Positions 61,719 through 64,000 of a stretch of DNA of 64,000 nucleotides are shown here, in pieces. Position numbers and translations under genes: made by a program. The stretch comes from Algibacter luteus (GTDB lineage: Bacteria; Bacteroidota; Bacteroidia; Flavobacteriales; Flavobacteriaceae): NCBI RefSeq assembly GCF_900141715.1, contig NZ_FQYK01000007.1, forward strand, positions 1-64,000, read 5' to 3'. The notes beneath the pieces were generated by a model. It was not told where the DNA came from and made no database searches. It saw only the letters and a program-made list of their open reading frames with translations. How positions within the stretch are numbered: the first letter of the stretch is position 1; each line of letters starts with the position of its first letter.

Positions 61719-62441
61719 ATGCTTTCTAAAAGTCAAATAAAATTAATAACGAGTTTAAAGCAAAAAAAATATAGACAACAGCATGGTTTTTTTGTTGTTG
61801 AAGGAATTAAAACAATAAAAGAATTATTGCATTCAGATTTTAAGCTTCACTTATTATTTACTACAGAATCGTTCAATATTAATGCCAAAGATGAAGTTTT
61901 AATCACGGAAGTAGATTTAAAGCGCATTAGTTTTTTAAAGACCCCAAATAAAGCACTTGCAATTTTTAAAATACCAGAATTTAAAGCTATAGAACAGTCT
62001 GGTCTTATTGTTGCTCTTGATGCCATAAGAGATCCTGGAAATCTAGGTACCATTATTAGATTATGTGATTGGTTTGGTGTTAAGGAGTTGGTTTGCAGTA
62101 AAGAAACTGTAGATTGTTATAACCCCAAGGTTATTCAGGCAACTATGGGTTCAATTACACGAGTAAATATTTCTTATGTTGATTTGGTTTCGTTTTTAAA
62201 AGAAGGCAATTTACTTGTTTTCGGTGCGTTTATGGAAGGTGAAAATGTTTATAAAACTACACTCCCTGAAAAAGGTATTTTAGTGATGGGTAACGAAGCC
62301 AATGGCATTTCAAACGAAGTTGAAAAGTTTGTAACAGAAAAAATATCAATTCCAAGGTTTGGAGATGTTCAAGCAACCGAAAGTTTAAATGTAGCTACAG
62401 CAACTGCTATTTTATTAAGCGAATTTTGCAGACGATTCTAA
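61719..62441 (+). CDS. TrmH/SpoU-family RNA 2'-O-methyltransferase
   Basis: A 240-residue SPOUT-class enzyme that methylates ribose in rRNA or tRNA. It has an N-terminal substrate-binding domain (KQKKYRQQHGFFVVEG) and the three SPOUT motifs: DAIRDPGNLGTIIRLCDWFG, MGNEANGIS and IPRFGDVQATESLNVATATAIL. The knotted SAM pocket is intact. Target nucleotide is not readable from sequence. It is divergent from tamL and convergent with porT; a TAAGTTTG box at 61653-61660 may be its promoter. Confidence 0.92.
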   Translation: MLSKSQIKLITSLKQKKYRQQHGFFVVEGIKTIKELLHSDFKLHLLFTTESFNINAKDEVLITEVDLKRISFLKTPNKALAIFKIPEFKAIEQSGLIVALDAIRDPGNLGTIIRLCDWFGVKELVCSKETVDCYNPKVIQATMGSITRVNISYVDLVSFLKEGNLLVFGAFMEGENVYKTTLPEKGILVMGNEANGISNEVEKFVTEKISIPRFGDVQATESLNVATATAILLSEFCRRF

Positions 62442-62496
62442 AATAACAATCACGTAACAAATTAAAAATAATTATTGATTCTTTTTTACTTGTAGC

Positions 62497-63228
62497 TTAT
62501 TGAAACGTAAAGTTTATAAAAACACCACGTGTCTGCATACCTGCTATATTACTTGTCCAAGGGCTATTAGGGTCGTTATCTCTAACTAATTCATCGTTAA
62601 TTCCGAAAAGCCCACGAATAGAAGGTGTAAATTTAAAGTTGTACAAATAGAAGTCGATACCAAAACCTAATTCGTAGAAAATAGAATTTTTGGTTGTTCT
62701 AAATTGTCCGTTGCTATTGTCTTCAGGGTTGTTTTCGTTGCTAGATAGATTGAGTGCTGTTGAAAACCCGCCAACAATAAAAGGTTTAAAATTATTAACT
62801 CGTTTCGTCGATACTTTTAATAATAAAGGGATATGGATGTATGTCGATTTTACCTCTCTTACTAAATCTGAAGCTTTAACATCTGGTTCGTTTTGAAACC
62901 ATTCTTGCCCATAATATAATTCTCGAGTCGTAATAAGTAAACCAGGTTCTAAACGCAAATCAATAAAACTATTTATACGTAAATTACCAATAAGACCAAC
63001 GCTAAAGCCTGGGCTTCGTTTTACATATATATCGCGTAAATCGGTGTTATAGTCAAAATTAAAATCGTAATTATTAATGCCTAAAAAGTACCCCCAGCGT
63101 AACAAATTGTTATCGGTAGATCCTCGTCCTTGGTTGGCGTCATAGGTCACTTTTTCTTTCTTAAATAACTGAGCGTTAGAAGTTTCTATGATGAATAAAA
63201 AAGAAATAAAGGCAAAAAAATACTTCAT
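62497..63228 (-). CDS. porT: Type IX secretion protein PorT
   Basis: Outer-membrane beta-barrel protein required for the type IX secretion system of Bacteroidota, which exports gliding adhesins and enzymes. The 243-residue protein has a signal peptide (FAFISFLFIIETSNAQ) and barrel strands with GYFLGINNYDFNF, LRLEPGLLITTRELYYG, YIHIPLLLKVSTKR and IFYELGFGIDFYL, ending in a terminal aromatic strand (VFINFTFQ). ATG 63228 is chosen because the upstream frame overlaps ubiE. Location after ubiE and near a TrmH gene matches conserved flavobacterial order, to my knowledge. Confidence 0.88.
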   Translation of the reverse strand: MKYFFAFISFLFIIETSNAQLFKKEKVTYDANQGRGSTDNNLLRWGYFLGINNYDFNFDYNTDLRDIYVKRSPGFSVGLIGNLRINSFIDLRLEPGLLITTRELYYGQEWFQNEPDVKASDLVREVKSTYIHIPLLLKVSTKRVNNFKPFIVGGFSTALNLSSNENNPEDNSNGQFRTTKNSIFYELGFGIDFYLYNFKFTPSIRGLFGINDELVRDNDPNSPWTSNIAGMQTRGVFINFTFQ

Positions 63229-63232
63229 ATAA

Positions 63233-63958
63233 TTACTTAGACGATTTATAAATAGTTGCAACACCAAAGGTTTGAGGGAAATCTTCAACATTTATAAACC
63301 CAATATTACGTAAAATATTGTTTAAGGCTTCTCCATATGGAAATACGGATGCAGAATCACTTAAATATTTATAGGCACTTCGGTCTTTAGAAAAGGCTTT
63401 ACCAATAAGCGGTAAAATATTTTTGGTGTAAAACTTATAACCCTGTTTGAATGGTGTTTTTGTGGGAACAGAGGTTTCTAAAATCACAAATGTTCCATGA
63501 GGTTTTAAAACTCGGTATATTTCTTTCAAACCGTTTTCAAGAGTTTCAAAGTTTCTCACACCAAAAGCAACGGTAATAGCATCAAATGAATCATCTTCAA
63601 AAGGCATGTTTTCAGAATCACCTAAAACCATTTCAATTTTAGATTCTAATGATTTTTTGTTAATTTTTTGTTTCCCAATTTCAAGCATACCACTGCTAAT
63701 ATCCAAACCTACAATTTTAGTTGCATTGGTTTCAGCAAGATTTATAGCTAAATCGCCGGTGCCAGTAGCGATATCTAAAACAGTGTCAGGATTCGACTTT
63801 TTAACTATTTCAACAACTCTTTTCCGCCATTTAATATCAATACCAAAAGATATCACGCGGTTCAAACCATCATAATCACCAGAAATGTTGTCAAACATTT
63901 GGGTAACCTGTTCTTTTTTACCTAAGTCGCTGTTTTTATAAGGCTTTACTTTCGACAA
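63233..63958 (-). CDS. ubiE: Demethylmenaquinone methyltransferase
   Basis: SAM-dependent C-methyltransferase of the last menaquinone step (MenG/UbiE). The 241-residue protein has [18 protein letters not shown], motif [15 protein letters not shown], motif post-[15 protein letters not shown], and [23 protein letters not shown] spanning about 125-148, followed by the [17 protein letters not shown] tail, all typical. As Bacteroidota use menaquinone, a MenG role is expected. Its stop is 4 bp from the porT start, so the two are probably one operon. Confidence 0.95.
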   Translation of the reverse strand: MSKVKPYKNSDLGKKEQVTQMFDNISGDYDGLNRVISFGIDIKWRKRVVEIVKKSNPDTVLDIATGTGDLAINLAETNATKIVGLDISSGMLEIGKQKINKKSLESKIEMVLGDSENMPFEDDSFDAITVAFGVRNFETLENGLKEIYRVLKPHGTFVILETSVPTKTPFKQGYKFYTKNILPLIGKAFSKDRSAYKYLSDSASVFPYGEALNNILRNIGFINVEDFPQTFGVATIYKSSK

Positions 63959-63975
63959 ATCTTAAATTTTTTCAG

Positions 63976-63983
63976 CAAATATA
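63976..63983 (-). promoter_or_regulatory. Probable -7 box of the ubiE-porT promoter
   Basis: TATATTTG on the minus strand exactly fits TAnnTTTG, 18 bp before the ubiE start codon. The -33 element would lie just outside the window, so only half of the promoter can be seen. Confidence 0.5.
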
Positions 63984-64000
63984 ATCTTTTAAGAAAGCTA

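Noticed and set aside
1-64000. CRISPR arrays, rRNA genes, insertion sequences, prophage or replication origin
   Set aside because: None was seen: no regularly spaced repeats, no transposase, integrase or phage genes, no rRNA sequence and no DnaA-box cluster.

Overview
The window is an AT-rich bacterial chromosome segment that reads as a marine or environmental member of the Flavobacteriaceae (Bacteroidota). Supporting signs are a PorT-type type IX secretion protein, a short 287-residue primary sigma factor, promoters of the TTG-N19-TAnnTTTG type with few clear Shine-Dalgarno sites, a class II HMG-CoA reductase of the mevalonate pathway, a long acidic FtsZ tail, and a division/cell-wall (dcw) cluster without murF and ddl. 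No database search was possible, so the genus is not assigned.

Layout. 1-2.6 kb: end of a copper/heavy-metal efflux locus (P-type ATPase tail, RND membrane-fusion protein with metal-binding domains, HMA lipoprotein), stopping just before the 3' end of a tRNA-Phe gene; this could be the edge of an integrated island. 2.9-10.8 kb: a same-strand envelope operon (coaX, a predicted outer-membrane protein, a TPR protein, lptC, a small membrane protein, a CNNM/CorC-type protein, a PpiD/SurA-like isomerase). 10.9-13.1 kb: GHMP kinase and HMG-CoA reductase. 13.4-20.2 kb: peptide use (a DPP-IV-like peptidase and two POT peptide transporters) and two exported thioredoxin-like proteins. 20.2-25.1 kb, minus strand: surE, a small membrane protein, lpxB, an NlpC/P60 lipoprotein and comEC. 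25.2-30 kb: a C-terminal processing protease, an Opp/Dpp-type permease, engB and an alpha/beta hydrolase.

30.2-45.8 kb is the dcw cluster: mraZ-rsmH-ftsL-ftsI-murE-mraY-murD-ftsW-murG-murC-ftsQ-ftsA-ftsZ. It builds lipid-linked peptidoglycan precursor and the divisome. Three 10-bp-spaced GTGG repeats ahead of mraZ look like its autoregulatory operator. A strong terminator ends the cluster. Next come yqeY, tRNA-Arg, two paralogous CBS proteins, rpe, a short BLUF photoreceptor and rpoD.

49.8-52.4 kb is the most irregular part: a start-less remnant that may be the C-terminus of an HlyD-type adaptor, an unknown protein with a possible degenerate nuclease fold, an HTH protein and a divergent secreted glycine-rich protein. 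52.4-64 kb holds rpsO-pnp with an interspersed repeat between them, a PAS histidine kinase, accD without zinc-finger cysteines, fbaA, a TamL-like Omp85 lipoprotein, a TrmH methyltransferase, porT and ubiE/menG.

Most of the window is conserved core genome. The points most worth a second look are the mraZ operator, the tRNA-Phe/copper junction, the interspersed repeats (between pnp and rpsO, around mraY, and beside lpxB), the possible HlyD remnant, the FNR-like palindrome before the CBS pair, and the FtsZ tail.
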